The notes beneath the pieces were generated by a model. It saw nothing but the letters and a program-made list of their open reading frames with translations, had not been told where the DNA came from and did no database searches. 64,000 nt of DNA from Thalassobius sp. I31.1. GTDB lineage: Bacteria; Pseudomonadota; Alphaproteobacteria; Rhodobacterales; Rhodobacteraceae. Below are positions 25,887 through 35,324 of this stretch, piece after piece (positions within the stretch are counted from its first letter, which is position 1; the number at the start of each line of letters is the position of its first letter). A program made the position numbers and the translations under genes. The DNA lies in assembly GCF_003031585.1 (NCBI RefSeq), contig NZ_PWAA01000022.1, positions 290,935 to 354,934 of the forward strand, in the 5' to 3' direction.

Positions 25887-26576
25887 TTACACCCCCAGAT
25901 ACTGATCAGTCAGATCATGGGTCAGATCGCCCATTTTCCCATCCCAGACCGTGCGCCCTTTCTCCAGGATCACTGCGCGATCTGCCACCTGACGCAGTTC
26001 TTTCAAGGTCTTGTCTACCACCAGAATAGCCATGCCGGTTTCTGACTTAAGCCGATGAATTGCCTGCCAGATTTCCTGCCGCACCACAGGTGCCAGGCCT
26101 TCCGTTGCCTCATCCAGGATCAGAAGTTTCGGGTTGGTCATCAAAGCCCGCGCGATCGCCAGCATCTGCTGTTCGCCGCCGGACAATGTGCTGGCCATCT
26201 GGCCGTGACGTTCGGCAAGGCGCGGGAAGAATTTCCCAACAGTTTCAAGGGTCCAGTCGCCGGGGCGCGCGGTTGCGATCAGGTTTTCACCGACGGTCAG
26301 ATTGGGAAAACAACGCCGCCCTTCCGGCACAAGCCCGATGCCCAGACGCGCCGCTTTATGCGATGGCAGTTGGCCCAGGTTCTGGCCCGCGAACTCCAGC
26401 GTGCCCTCGCGATGTTTCAGCATCCGGCAGATTGTTGCAATGGTGGTGGTTTTGCCCATGCCGTTGCGGCCCATCAGGGCAACGACTTCGCCTTCCGAAA
26501 TCGTCAGATCAACGCCGAACAGCGCCTGGGATGCACCATAGAAAGTGGTCAGGTTTTCAGCTTGCAGAAGGGTCAT
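25887..26576 (-). CDS. livF: Branched-chain-type ABC transporter ATP-binding protein LivF
   Basis: The 229-aa ATPase has Walker A GRNGMGKTT (about residues 36-44), signature LSGGEQQM and Walker B LLILDEATEGLAP; the glutamate-glycine-leucine after Walker B is typical of LivF. It energises import with LivG. It overlaps livG by 4 bases. Its position in the cluster suggests uptake of an aromatic carboxylate rather than leucine. Confidence 0.93.
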   Translation of the reverse strand: MTLLQAENLTTFYGASQALFGVDLTISEGEVVALMGRNGMGKTTTIATICRMLKHREGTLEFAGQNLGQLPSHKAARLGIGLVPEGRRCFPNLTVGENLIATARPGDWTLETVGKFFPRLAERHGQMASTLSGGEQQMLAIARALMTNPKLLILDEATEGLAPVVRQEIWQAIHRLKSETGMAILVVDKTLKELRQVADRAVILEKGRTVWDGKMGDLTHDLTDQYLGV

Positions 26577-27328
26577 GCGTGTTCCTCCTCATCGCCCAGA
26601 TAAGCTTCGCGCACCAATGGGTTAGTGCGGATTTCATCTGCGCTTCCTGTCGCGATAATGCGCCCGTAGACCAGCACGGAAATCCGGTCTGCCAGGGCAA
26701 AGACCGCGTCCATGTCATGTTCCACTAGCAGGATCGGCGCCTCTTGTTTTAACGCGCGCAGGAAGCCCGTCAGACGTTCCGATCCCCCATGCCCAAGCCC
26801 CGCCATCGGTTCATCCATCAGGAATGCTTTTGGTTTCTGCGTCAGGGCGACGGCGACCTCAAGCTGGCGGCGTTCGCCATGGGAAATCTCGCTGACACGT
26901 TCGCCTGCACGGTGGTTCAGACCAACCCGTTCCAGGGCAGACCGGGCGACCTCCAGCAGGGATTTATCCTTCATCACCGGACGCCAGAACCGGGACACGC
27001 GCCCGTCTGCGCCAAGCGCGCCAAAGACAGCATTCTGCAAAACGGTCATTTCCGGGGCGAGCTGTGAAATCTGGAACGTCCGCCCCAGACCGAGCTGCGC
27101 CCGCGCGGGAGCTGCGAGGGACGTGATGTCCTGACCCGCAAAATGCACAGATCCGCTGTCAGGCTTTAACCCACCCGCGATCTGATTGATCAGCGTGGAT
27201 TTGCCCGCGCCATTCGGCCCGATCAGCGCGTGGATTTCACCGGGCTTTAATGTCAGCGAAATATCATCCGACGCTTTTAACGCGCCAAAGCTTTTGGAAA
27301 TGCCGCGAATGTCGAGAATATCAGTCAT
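26573..27328 (-). CDS. livG: Branched-chain-type ABC transporter ATP-binding protein LivG
   Basis: The 251-aa ATPase has Walker A GPNGAGKST, signature ISHGERRQLEVAVAL and Walker B AFLMDEPMAGLG, followed by the H-loop VEHDMDAVF typical of LivG. It overlaps livM by 8 bases and livF by 4 bases. Confidence 0.93.
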   Translation of the reverse strand: MTDILDIRGISKSFGALKASDDISLTLKPGEIHALIGPNGAGKSTLINQIAGGLKPDSGSVHFAGQDITSLAAPARAQLGLGRTFQISQLAPEMTVLQNAVFGALGADGRVSRFWRPVMKDKSLLEVARSALERVGLNHRAGERVSEISHGERRQLEVAVALTQKPKAFLMDEPMAGLGHGGSERLTGFLRALKQEAPILLVEHDMDAVFALADRISVLVYGRIIATGSADEIRTNPLVREAYLGDEEEHA

Positions 27329-28304
27329 GGGCGGCCTCCCGCTTTGTCAGAAGACCAATCACGCCGCCTGGTGCAAACAGCACGACCATCAAAAGCAGAA
27401 GTCCCAGGAAGATTTGCCAATAATCAGAAATCCCGCCCAGGAAATGTTCCAGCATAATATAAATCGCGGCCCCCACCAGCGGGGCGAACAGCCGACCAGT
27501 GCCGCCGAGAATGACAAAAATCATGATTTCGCCGGATGTGTGCCAGGACAGCATAACCGGGCTGACGAAACGGTTCAGATCGGCGGACAGCGCCCCGGCC
27601 AGACCGCAGATCATGCCAGAGATCACAAAGGCAATCAGGCGAATTTTATAAGGGGTTAGGCCAACGGTGCGGGTTCGAACCTCATTCTGGCGGGTGGCTT
27701 GCAGGGCCATGCCAAAACGGGAATTTTCCAGACGGGATGACAGGAAGATCACGGCGGTCAGGATCAGGAAGCAAAGCGCAAAGAACTGGATCGGCACAAG
27801 CGTATTCAGCCCGGGAAATTCATTGCGCACATAGATCGCCAGCCCGTCTTCGCCGCCATAAGCGGGCCAGGAAATGGCAAAGAAATACAGCATCTGACCG
27901 AAGGCGAGCGTAATCATGATGAAATAGGCCCCGTTCGTGCGCAGGCTGAGCGCGCCAATCGCAAGGGCGGCAAGGCCGGACGTGACAATCGCCAGAAGCC
28001 AGATCACTGGCATGGATTTCGTGCCTTCGATCAGGAAGGGGGTTTCCATAATCGGGGCGTAGCTTTGGGCGTGGCTGGCCAGGATACCCATGGCATAACC
28101 GCCGATTCCGAAAAACGCCGCATGGCCCAGGGAAATCATCCCGCCAAGGCCAAGGGCGATGTTCAGCCCGACACCGGCCAGGGCCAGGACGCAGATTTTG
28201 GTGGCAAGGGTGATGGTGTAAATCTCGCCCATCTGCCAGGCGGCAAGGGGGACGATCAGCAAAAGCAGCCAGATTGTGGCGTTCAGGTGGGTCTCGCGGA
28301 TCAT
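27321..28304 (-). CDS. livM: Branched-chain-type ABC transporter permease LivM
   Basis: The 327-aa membrane protein has about nine hydrophobic segments and the LivM motif GLNIALGLGGMISLGHAAFFGIGGYA (in part, residues 46-71). It also has the conserved EVRTRTVGLTPYKIRLIAF loop that contacts the ATPases. It pairs with LivH to form the channel. Its start overlaps the livH stop by 4 bases. Confidence 0.93.
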   Translation of the reverse strand: MIRETHLNATIWLLLLIVPLAAWQMGEIYTITLATKICVLALAGVGLNIALGLGGMISLGHAAFFGIGGYAMGILASHAQSYAPIMETPFLIEGTKSMPVIWLLAIVTSGLAALAIGALSLRTNGAYFIMITLAFGQMLYFFAISWPAYGGEDGLAIYVRNEFPGLNTLVPIQFFALCFLILTAVIFLSSRLENSRFGMALQATRQNEVRTRTVGLTPYKIRLIAFVISGMICGLAGALSADLNRFVSPVMLSWHTSGEIMIFVILGGTGRLFAPLVGAAIYIMLEHFLGGISDYWQIFLGLLLLMVVLFAPGGVIGLLTKREAAHD

Positions 28305-29221
28305 GATGTGCCTCCGAACAGGCCCTGGGGTTTGAAGATCAGAACCCCGGCCATGAGGATGTAAATCAGCATGGAGGCCAGCGCGGAACCTATGGTGGTG
28401 GCGCTGGCGTTTTCCATGAAACTTGCGAAGAACTGGGGCAACAGGAAGCGGCCCATTGTATCGGTCAGGCCTACCAGAAGTGCGCCGATCAGGGCCCCTT
28501 TGACGGAACCAATGCCGCCGATGACGATCACGACAAAGGCGAGGATCAGAACCGGTTCACCCATGCCGATCTGCACCGACTGGATCGCGCCGACAAGCGC
28601 GCCTGCAAACCCAGCCAGTGCTGCGCCAAGGGCAAAGACCACGGTATAAAGCCAGGCGATATCAACGCCCAGGGCTGCGATCATTTCACGGTCGCTTTCA
28701 CCGGCGCGGATTCGGATGCCAAGGCGGGTGCGGGTGATCAGCAGGTACAGGCCCAGGGCGACTGCCAGGCCCGCGACAATGATCATCAGGCGATAGGCCG
28801 GGTATTGAATGCCCAGCGGCAGCGAGACTGGGCCGGACAGGATTTCGGGCACATCCAGGAACAGCGGAAAGGATCCGAATATCCAGCGCGTGCCCTCGGA
28901 AAAAATCAGGATCAGTGCAAATGTTGCCAGGACCTGATCAAGGTGGTCGCGGTGATACAACCGCCGGATCACCAGCATTTCAACCAGCACACCTGCTGCT
29001 GCTGCGCCCGCAAGCGCTGCCATCAAGCCCAGGACGAAAGACCCTGTGTAAGCCGCAACCGCCGCACAGAGAAATCCGCCGACCATATAAAGCGACCCAT
29101 GGGCGAGATTGATCAGCCCCATGACCCCGAAGACCAGCGTGAGGCCTGCGGACATGAGAAAAAGCATCACCCCGAACTGCACACCATTCAGCAGCTGTTC
29201 GGCAAAAAGTGCCAGTGACAT
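28301..29221 (-). CDS. livH: Branched-chain-type ABC transporter permease LivH
   Basis: The 306-aa permease has about eight hydrophobic segments and the LivH-type start GVMLFLMSAGLTLVFGVMGL with INLAHGSLYMVGGF (about residues 36-49). The cytoplasmic coupling loop is GIRIRAGESDREMIAALGV. It is separated from livK by 65 bases containing a strong hairpin. Confidence 0.93.
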   Translation of the reverse strand: MSLALFAEQLLNGVQFGVMLFLMSAGLTLVFGVMGLINLAHGSLYMVGGFLCAAVAAYTGSFVLGLMAALAGAAAAGVLVEMLVIRRLYHRDHLDQVLATFALILIFSEGTRWIFGSFPLFLDVPEILSGPVSLPLGIQYPAYRLMIIVAGLAVALGLYLLITRTRLGIRIRAGESDREMIAALGVDIAWLYTVVFALGAALAGFAGALVGAIQSVQIGMGEPVLILAFVVIVIGGIGSVKGALIGALLVGLTDTMGRFLLPQFFASFMENASATTIGSALASMLIYILMAGVLIFKPQGLFGGTS

Positions 29222-29252
29222 AGAGAAATCCTGTTCGCGTTTTTATTCGCAT

Positions 29253-29278
29253 GGCCGGGCAACCTGTGCCGCCCGGCC
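29253..29278 (-). promoter_or_regulatory. Intercistronic hairpin between livK and livH
   Basis: GGCCGGGC and GCCCGGCC form a perfect 8-bp GC stem with a 10-nt loop shortly after the livK stop, without a T-run. As at tctC/tctB, it could stabilise the binding-protein message or reduce read-through. Confidence 0.6.
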
Positions 29279-29286
29279 GGGTTTGT

Positions 29287-30423
29287 TTAGTTCAGGGAAC
29301 ACTCCGCCGCATAAGCATCGCCACGGTCTTCAAGGCCGGTGCCGATGATGCGGTTTGTGTAAACGTCACCTTCTTTGATGACTTCGCGCACATAGATGTC
29401 CTGGATCGGGTGGTGGTTTGAACCGAATTCAAAATCACCACGCACAGATGCGAAATCTGCGGCTTGCAGTGCGGCACGGAAGGCATCCTGATCATCCACA
29501 TCTGCAACATCCATCGCAGAGATAATCAGGTTCGCCGTGTCATAGCCCTGGGACGCATATAGCGACGGAAGGCGATCATATTCAGCCTGGAACGCCTCAA
29601 CAAAAGCAGCATTCGCCGCATTGTCGATGTCTTTGTTCCACTGGCTGGTGTTCACAACGCCAAGGGCTGCGTCACCCACCGCCTGCAGGATGCCCTGATC
29701 AAAGGAAAACGCGGGGCCAACCACGGGGATATCCACACCAGAGGCCGCATATTGTTTCAGGAAGGCAATGCCCATGCCGCCGGGCAGGAAGAAATAGACA
29801 CTATCCGCGCCAGATGCCCGGATCTGCGCGATTTCTGCGGCGTAATCTGTCTGGCCAAGCTGTGTGTAAACTTCACCCGCAAGTTCGCCTTCATACATAC
29901 GTTTGTAGCCGGTCAGCGCGTCCTGGCCTGCCGGATAGTTCGGCGCAAGAATGAAGGAATTCGCATAGTCTGCGGAATTCGCATAAGCGCCCGCAGCTTC
30001 GTGCAGGTTGTCATTCTGCCAGGCAACATTGAAGTAGTTCTCATGACAGCCACGACCCGCCAGCGCAGAAGGGCCCGCGTTTGGCGACAGGTAGAATTTG
30101 CCCTGCGCGGTGGCAGACGGCACAACCGCCATCGCAAGGTTGGACCAGATGATGCCGGTCAGAATGTCCACATCTTCCGACTGGATCATTTTATCGGCCA
30201 GTTGCACAGCGATGTCAGGCTTGCGCTGATCGTCTTCAATCACGACTTCCAGGTCATCGCGTCCGGCCATTTCAACCGCCAGCATGAAACCATCACGCAC
30301 ATCAATCCCCAGACCGGCCCCCCCGCCGGACAGTGTGGTGATCATGCCAACTTTGACTTCGGCCGTTGCCTGTGTCGCCAGCAGCATCGCAGCGGATGCC
30401 ATCAGTGTTTTCATAATTTTCAT
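29287..30423 (-). CDS. ABC transporter substrate-binding protein, LivK-like type 1 periplasmic fold
   Basis: The 378-aa precursor has a signal peptide (MKIMKTLMASAAMLLATQAT, cleaved near TATAE). The mature part is of the leucine-binding class (VGMITTLSGGGAGLGIDVRD; ASQGYDTANLIISAM). Relatives in aromatic clusters bind benzoate-like acids. It is the first gene of the transporter block and is preceded by the CoA ligase. Two cysteines (GCHEN and ECSLN) may form a disulfide. Confidence 0.92.
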   Translation of the reverse strand: MKIMKTLMASAAMLLATQATAEVKVGMITTLSGGGAGLGIDVRDGFMLAVEMAGRDDLEVVIEDDQRKPDIAVQLADKMIQSEDVDILTGIIWSNLAMAVVPSATAQGKFYLSPNAGPSALAGRGCHENYFNVAWQNDNLHEAAGAYANSADYANSFILAPNYPAGQDALTGYKRMYEGELAGEVYTQLGQTDYAAEIAQIRASGADSVYFFLPGGMGIAFLKQYAASGVDIPVVGPAFSFDQGILQAVGDAALGVVNTSQWNKDIDNAANAAFVEAFQAEYDRLPSLYASQGYDTANLIISAMDVADVDDQDAFRAALQAADFASVRGDFEFGSNHHPIQDIYVREVIKEGDVYTNRIIGTGLEDRGDAYAAECSLN

Positions 30424-30474
30424 GTCTTCCTCCCTTAATTTATGCCCGCAGTCTGGGCTTTCGCGTTCCCGTTG

Positions 30475-32100
30475 TCATCCGCTTTCTTTAAGCCTGAAGC
30501 GTTGTATTTTTCCGGTTTCTGTTTTTGGCAGGGCTTTGGTGAACACAACGGATCGCGGGTATTTGAACGGCGCGATGGTGGCTTTCACATGGTCCTGCAG
30601 TGCTTTGATCAATGGCCCCCCCGGCACAGCGCCCGCGTTCAGAACCACATGGGCCTGCACGATGGAGCCGCGTGCGTCATCCGGGGCACCGATCACTGCG
30701 CATTCCGCAACATCGGGGTGTGACAGAAGGGCGGCTTCGACCTCTGGCCCGGCGATGTTGTAGCCGGATGAGATGATCATATCGTCGTTGCGCGCCGCAA
30801 AATGCAGATAGCCATCGGCATCTTTCATGAAGCTGTCGCCGGTGACGTTCCAGCCGTCCAGCACATAGCCGGCCTGGCGCGCGTCGGACATGTAACGGCA
30901 CCCGGTCGGGCCGCGCACCGCAAGGCGTCCGACCTCACCCGTGGGCAGTTCCGCGCCTGTGTCATCAATCACTTTCACCTCATACCCCGCCACCGGTTTT
31001 CCGGTGCAGGCCGGGCGGTGATCATCAAAGCGGTTAGAGATAAAGATATGCAGCATTTCAGTCGCACCAATGCCATCGAGCATCGGCTTGCCGGTCTTGC
31101 GAATCCAGTCGTCATAGACAGGTTTGGGCAGGGTCTCACCCGCCGAAACAGCCGCGCGCAGGCTGGACAGATCCGCGCCTTCTTCCATCGCGGCGAGCAT
31201 GGCGCGGTAAGCGGTGGGAGCGGTGAAGCAGACGGTGGCTTTGTATTTCTCAATGATCTCAATCATATTCGGCGGGCTGGCATTTTCCAGCAATGTCGCG
31301 GCGGCACCAAAGCGCAAAGGGAAGATCGCAAGGCCGCCAAGGCCGAAGGTGAAGGCAAGCGGGGGGGAACCGATGAACACATCTTCCGGCGTGACGCCCA
31401 GCACTTCTTTTGCATACCCATCGGCAATGATCAGCAGATCTCGGTGAAAATGCATGGTTGCCTTTGGGTCGCCCGTGGTGCCGGAGGTAAACCCAAGCAG
31501 CGCCACATCATCGCGCGAGGTGGGGCAGGGCGCGAATTGCACGGGCTTTTCCAGCGCCAGGCGATCCAGTTCCGCATCGTGGTTTGAAGTGCCGTCAAAG
31601 CCGGTCACAACTTTCAGAAATGCGCTGTCTTTCGCGCAGGCCTCCATTTCATCCATCAACCGCGTGTCGCACAGCGCATGGGTGATCTCGGCTTTGTCCA
31701 CGATCTTTGTTAGCTCCGCCGCGCGCAGCATGGGCATGGTGTTCACAACCACGGCTCCGGCTTTGGTCGCAGCCAGCCAGCAGGCGACCATGGCGGGGTT
31801 GTTGGCAGACCGGATTAAGACTCTATTCCCTGGCTTTATGCCTAAATCATCGACCAGCGCATGGGCCAGACGGTTGGTCCAGTCTGCGAGTTCCTTATAG
31901 GTGCGCCGTCGCCCGTTGCCGATCAGGGCTGTGTGGTCGCCAAAGCCGCGATCGACCATGGCGTCGCACAGTTCATGCCCGGTGTTCAGCTGTTCGGGGT
32001 AGTCAAACCCATCCAGCAGAAAATCCGGCCATTGATCCTGTGCCGGCAGGTTGTCGCGTGTGAACGTGTCCACATGCGCGCTTTCGCCCAGATTAAGCAT
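30475..32100 (-). CDS. Aromatic acid-CoA ligase, probably 2-aminobenzoate-CoA ligase
   Basis: The 541-aa adenylate-forming enzyme has the AMP-binding motif LLGFTSGTTGDPKATMHFH, the A5-type block DGIGATEMLHIFIS, the A7 aspartate in GWNVTGDSF and the catalytic lysine in LPKTETGKIQRF. These last motifs match benzoate/2-aminobenzoate-CoA ligases. It converts an aromatic acid, ATP and CoA to aryl-CoA. GGGGAGGAAAGAGA precedes ATG 32100; the 10 extra upstream codons are rejected. The adjacent monooxygenase/reductase fusion argues for 2-aminobenzoate. Confidence 0.88.
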   Translation of the reverse strand: MLNLGESAHVDTFTRDNLPAQDQWPDFLLDGFDYPEQLNTGHELCDAMVDRGFGDHTALIGNGRRRTYKELADWTNRLAHALVDDLGIKPGNRVLIRSANNPAMVACWLAATKAGAVVVNTMPMLRAAELTKIVDKAEITHALCDTRLMDEMEACAKDSAFLKVVTGFDGTSNHDAELDRLALEKPVQFAPCPTSRDDVALLGFTSGTTGDPKATMHFHRDLLIIADGYAKEVLGVTPEDVFIGSPPLAFTFGLGGLAIFPLRFGAAATLLENASPPNMIEIIEKYKATVCFTAPTAYRAMLAAMEEGADLSSLRAAVSAGETLPKPVYDDWIRKTGKPMLDGIGATEMLHIFISNRFDDHRPACTGKPVAGYEVKVIDDTGAELPTGEVGRLAVRGPTGCRYMSDARQAGYVLDGWNVTGDSFMKDADGYLHFAARNDDMIISSGYNIAGPEVEAALLSHPDVAECAVIGAPDDARGSIVQAHVVLNAGAVPGGPLIKALQDHVKATIAPFKYPRSVVFTKALPKTETGKIQRFRLKESG

Positions 32101-32142
32101 TCTCTTTCCTCCCCTTGGCCCGCCTCCCAACAGGCCAGTTGT

Positions 32143-33297
32143 TCAGTCCTTCAGCGCCTCCCGCGCGATCACCACCCGCTGCACGTCACTTGCGCCTTCA
32201 TAGATGCGTAAGGCTCTGACTTCGCGGTACAGTTTTTCAACCATCATGCCGGAACGCACACCGTCGCCGCCGAACAATTGCACAGCCGTATCAATGACCT
32301 TCTGCGCTTCGTCCGTTGAAAACAGCTTGGCCATGGCGGCTTCGCGGGTGACGCGTGGCGCGCCCATATCCTTGGCCCAGGCGGCGCGATAAACCATCAA
32401 GGCACTTGCGTCGATCTTCAGCGCCATATCGGCGATATGCCCCTGCACCATCTGCAAATCCGCCAGCGGCGCGCCCTGCACATGGCGGGCTTTGACGCGG
32501 GTGGTGGCCTCATCCAATGCGCGGCGGGCAAAACCAAGGGCGGCGGCAGCGACGGTGGAACGAAAAACATCCAGCACCGACATGGCGATCTTAAAGCCCT
32601 GGCCAGGTTCGCCGATCATGGCGCTGGCCGGAATACGGCAATTCGTGAAACGCAGGGTGGCTAATGGGTGCGGCGCGATGGTTTCCTGGCGTTCCGCAAC
32701 CTCAAACCCCGGCAAGCCTGCGGGCAGGATAAAGGCTGACAGCCCACGTGCGCCGGGTGCTTCGCCGGTGCGGGCAAACAATGTGTAAACATCGGCAATT
32801 CCGCCATTGGAAATCCAGGTTTTCTCGCCGTTCAGAATGTATTCATCCCCATCGCGCTGGGCAGTCATGGTGGAATTGGCCACGTCAGACCCGGATTGTG
32901 GTTCCGTCAGCGCGAAGGCGGAGATCGCTGCGCCGCTGCGGGTTTTGGGCAGCCATTCGGATTTTTGCGCCTCTGTGCCAAACAGTGAAATCGCGCCCGT
33001 GCCCAGCCCCTGCATAGCGAAAGAGAAATCTGCGATACCATCGTGATACGCAAGCGTTTCCCGGATCAGGCAAAGCGTGCGGACATCCAGTTTTGCGCTG
33101 ACATCCGCAGGGTCCACCCCGGAATGCGCCGCCCAGCCATCACGCCCCAGGCACGCGACCAGCCCCTGGCACAGGGCATCGGTGTCGGAGTGATCAAGGT
33201 CCGCAAGTTCCTGCGTGGCCCAAGCCTGCAATTCAGCGGCCAGATCGCGGTGCCGATCCTCAAAGAACGGCCAGGAGAGATATGATGTATCCGCCAT
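32143..33297 (-). CDS. Acyl-CoA dehydrogenase
   Basis: The 384-aa flavoprotein has the family blocks [19 protein letters not shown] (FAD/substrate site, about residues 128-146), [16 protein letters not shown] and the C-terminal [20 protein letters not shown] with [13 protein letters not shown]. The catalytic base is likely the glutamate in IYEGAS. It introduces a 2,3-double bond into acyl-CoA; here it probably acts on a ring-derived or ring-opened thioester. It lies 3 bases after the enoyl-CoA hydratase gene. Confidence 0.92.
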   Translation of the reverse strand: MADTSYLSWPFFEDRHRDLAAELQAWATQELADLDHSDTDALCQGLVACLGRDGWAAHSGVDPADVSAKLDVRTLCLIRETLAYHDGIADFSFAMQGLGTGAISLFGTEAQKSEWLPKTRSGAAISAFALTEPQSGSDVANSTMTAQRDGDEYILNGEKTWISNGGIADVYTLFARTGEAPGARGLSAFILPAGLPGFEVAERQETIAPHPLATLRFTNCRIPASAMIGEPGQGFKIAMSVLDVFRSTVAAAALGFARRALDEATTRVKARHVQGAPLADLQMVQGHIADMALKIDASALMVYRAAWAKDMGAPRVTREAAMAKLFSTDEAQKVIDTAVQLFGGDGVRSGMMVEKLYREVRALRIYEGASDVQRVVIAREALKD

Positions 33298-33300
33298 CGT

Positions 33301-34110
33301 TTAGTCCCCCTCAAACACGGGTTTTTCTTTGGCGACAAACGCATCGTATGCGCGTTTGAAATCTTCCGTCTGCATGCAGATTGCCTGGGCCTGGGCTTCG
33401 GCTTCAATCGCCTGGTCAATCGACATGGACCATTCCTGGTTCAGCATGGTTTTCGTCATCATATGGGCAAAATTCGGCCCGGCTTTGATGCGGCCCGCCA
33501 TCTCTTGTGCTTGCGTCATCAGATCATCTGCCGCAACCAGTCGTGAATAGAACCCCCAGGCCTCGCCTTCCTGCGCAGACATGGATCGCCCGGTGTATAA
33601 CAACTCTGCCGCGCGGGACTGTCCGATGATCCGGGGCAGGATCGCGCAGGCACCCATGTCACAGCCTGCAAGCCCGACGCGGGTGAACAGGAAGGCTGTC
33701 TTTGCCTCGGGTGTTGCGATGCGCATGTCGGACGCCATGGCTATGATGGCACCCGCGCCAACGCAAATGCCATCGACTGCGGCGATCACCGGCTTGCCGC
33801 AGTTCATGATTGCTTTCACCAGATCCCCGGTCATGCGGGTGAATTGCATCAGTTCTTTCATGTTCATACGCGTCAACGGGCCGATGATGTCATGCACATC
33901 ACCGCCGGAAGAAAAGTTGCCACCGTTTGAGGCAAAGATCACCACATCCACATCATCGACGTAATGCAGGTCGCGGAACCAGCCACGCAACTCGGCATAG
34001 CTGTCAAAGGTCAGCGGGTTTTTGCGGTCAGGCCGGTCAAGGCGCACAGTGGCCACGCGATCGGCCACCTCAAGTTTAAAATGTTGAACGTCGATGCGCG
34101 CATTAGTCAT
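33301..34110 (-). CDS. Enoyl-CoA hydratase/isomerase family protein
   Basis: The 269-aa crotonase-fold protein has the oxyanion-hole segments [19 protein letters not shown] (about residues 59-77) and [31 protein letters not shown] in part. It hydrates or rearranges an unsaturated acyl-CoA in the pathway. ATG 34110 was chosen because GAGGA lies upstream and the start overlaps the end of the MarR gene by 8 bases; a frame from 34170 runs into the MarR gene. Confidence 0.92.
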   Translation of the reverse strand: MTNARIDVQHFKLEVADRVATVRLDRPDRKNPLTFDSYAELRGWFRDLHYVDDVDVVIFASNGGNFSSGGDVHDIIGPLTRMNMKELMQFTRMTGDLVKAIMNCGKPVIAAVDGICVGAGAIIAMASDMRIATPEAKTAFLFTRVGLAGCDMGACAILPRIIGQSRAAELLYTGRSMSAQEGEAWGFYSRLVAADDLMTQAQEMAGRIKAGPNFAHMMTKTMLNQEWSMSIDQAIEAEAQAQAICMQTEDFKRAYDAFVAKEKPVFEGD

Positions 34111-34552
34111 GTGTCTGATCCTCAACCGTCTGCAATTGCGCGGACAGGTAATCCGCATCTTCGGGGGCAAAGGCGCTTAGCAATTCGTCAATCCAGGCTT
34201 CATGCGCTCCCGCAAGCTTTTCAAAGTGGATCTTGCCGCCGCGTGTCAGGCGCACTTTGGTTGCCCGGCGATCGCCTTTCACCGCAACCCGTTCCACCAT
34301 GTCGTCCTCCACCAGGCGTTCAATGATGCCGGTGACATTGCCGTTGGATACTTTCAGCCCGCCCGCCAGTTCGCTCATCCGTAAGCCGTCTTCATGGCGC
34401 ATCAACGCGGCCATCACGTCAAAACGCGGCAGGGTGGAGTTAAATTCCACACGCAGGCGTTCGCGCAATGTGGCCTCAATCCCCCGGCTGGTTTTCAAGA
34501 GGCGCAGCCACAGACGCAGGCGGGATTTTGAATCGGGTTCCGGGTTTACCAT
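34103..34552 (-). CDS. MarR family transcriptional regulator of the aromatic cluster
   Basis: The 149-aa protein has a MarR winged helix (residues 40-110: [40 protein letters not shown], then wing [12 protein letters not shown]). MarR dimers often bind aryl-CoA or phenolic ligands and derepress. It is encoded within the operon between the dehydrogenase/reductase and hydratase genes, so it is probably autoregulatory. ATG 34552 has AAGGTGAAG upstream. A candidate operator lies in the AT-rich leader at 37680-37712. Confidence 0.9.
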   Translation of the reverse strand: MVNPEPDSKSRLRLWLRLLKTSRGIEATLRERLRVEFNSTLPRFDVMAALMRHEDGLRMSELAGGLKVSNGNVTGIIERLVEDDMVERVAVKGDRRATKVRLTRGGKIHFEKLAGAHEAWIDELLSAFAPEDADYLSAQLQTVEDQTHD

Positions 34553-34562
34553 GTCTTCACCT

Positions 34563-35324
34563 TTATATTTCGCCGCCGGAGATCGGCAGGGCCGCGCCAT
34601 TCACGCCGCGCGCAGAATCCGAGCAGAGCCAAAGCACCATATCCGCGACCTCTTGCGGGGTGACAAAGCGATCCTGCGGGTTGGGGGCGCGTAAGGCCTT
34701 TTCTGCTTTGGCGCGCTCCATCCCGGTTTTTTCCGTGATGTTTGTGATGGATCGCTCCAGCATCGGGGTGTCGATAAAGCCGGGGCAGATGGCGTTCACG
34801 GTGACACCGGTCTGCGCCAATTCCAGTGCCAGCGCACGGGTCAAGCCAACGACGCCATGTTTCGCCGCGACATAGCCCGCCACATAAGGATAGCCTTTCA
34901 ATCCGGCGGTGGAGGCGATGGAGATCATCCGCCCTTCGCCTGCCAGTTCCATATCGGGCAAAGCGGCCTGGAAGCAGTTGAACACGCCCGTCAGGTTCAC
35001 ATCCAGCATGGCCTGAAATTCGTTGGCGCTGGTTTTCGCGAAAGGTTTGCTCTCGGCGGCACCCGCGTTGGCGATGATCATATCGACTGCGCCATTCACG
35101 CCGCGCGCTTCGCGGAAGGCAGATTTCACGGCCTCGGGATTGGTCACGTCGCAGGTCGTATAGCCTATCGCTTTGTGTTGTTTTGCCACCTGTTTCAGTG
35201 GTGCTTCGGAGCGGCCCATCACCGTGACCCGCGCGCCTGCATGGGCGAGCGTTTCGGCAATCGCCGCGCCGACACCGGTGCCGCCGCCCGTGACCACTGC
35301 GTGTTTGCCTGTCAGATCTGCCAT
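34563..35324 (-). CDS. Short-chain dehydrogenase/reductase (3-hydroxyacyl-CoA dehydrogenase-like)
   Basis: The 253-aa Rossmann protein has the cofactor motif VVTGGGTGVGAAIAE (TGxxxGxG near residues 13-20), NAG in IIANAGAAES, catalytic Ser in SIASTAG and the YxxxK in YVAGYVAAKHGVVGL (the catalytic Tyr is followed by VAAK). It probably oxidises a hydroxyacyl-CoA intermediate. Its ATG (35324) overlaps the stop of the monooxygenase/reductase gene (TGATG). Confidence 0.9.
   Translation of the reverse strand: MADLTGKHAVVTGGGTGVGAAIAETLAHAGARVTVMGRSEAPLKQVAKQHKAIGYTTCDVTNPEAVKSAFREARGVNGAVDMIIANAGAAESKPFAKTSANEFQAMLDVNLTGVFNCFQAALPDMELAGEGRMISIASTAGLKGYPYVAGYVAAKHGVVGLTRALALELAQTGVTVNAICPGFIDTPMLERSITNITEKTGMERAKAEKALRAPNPQDRFVTPQEVADMVLWLCSDSARGVNGAALPISGGEI

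Noticed and set aside
27660..27690. tRNA T-loop-like GGTTCGAACC
   Set aside because: It lies inside livM and no acceptor or anticodon stem can be formed around it. I saw no tRNA gene in the window.
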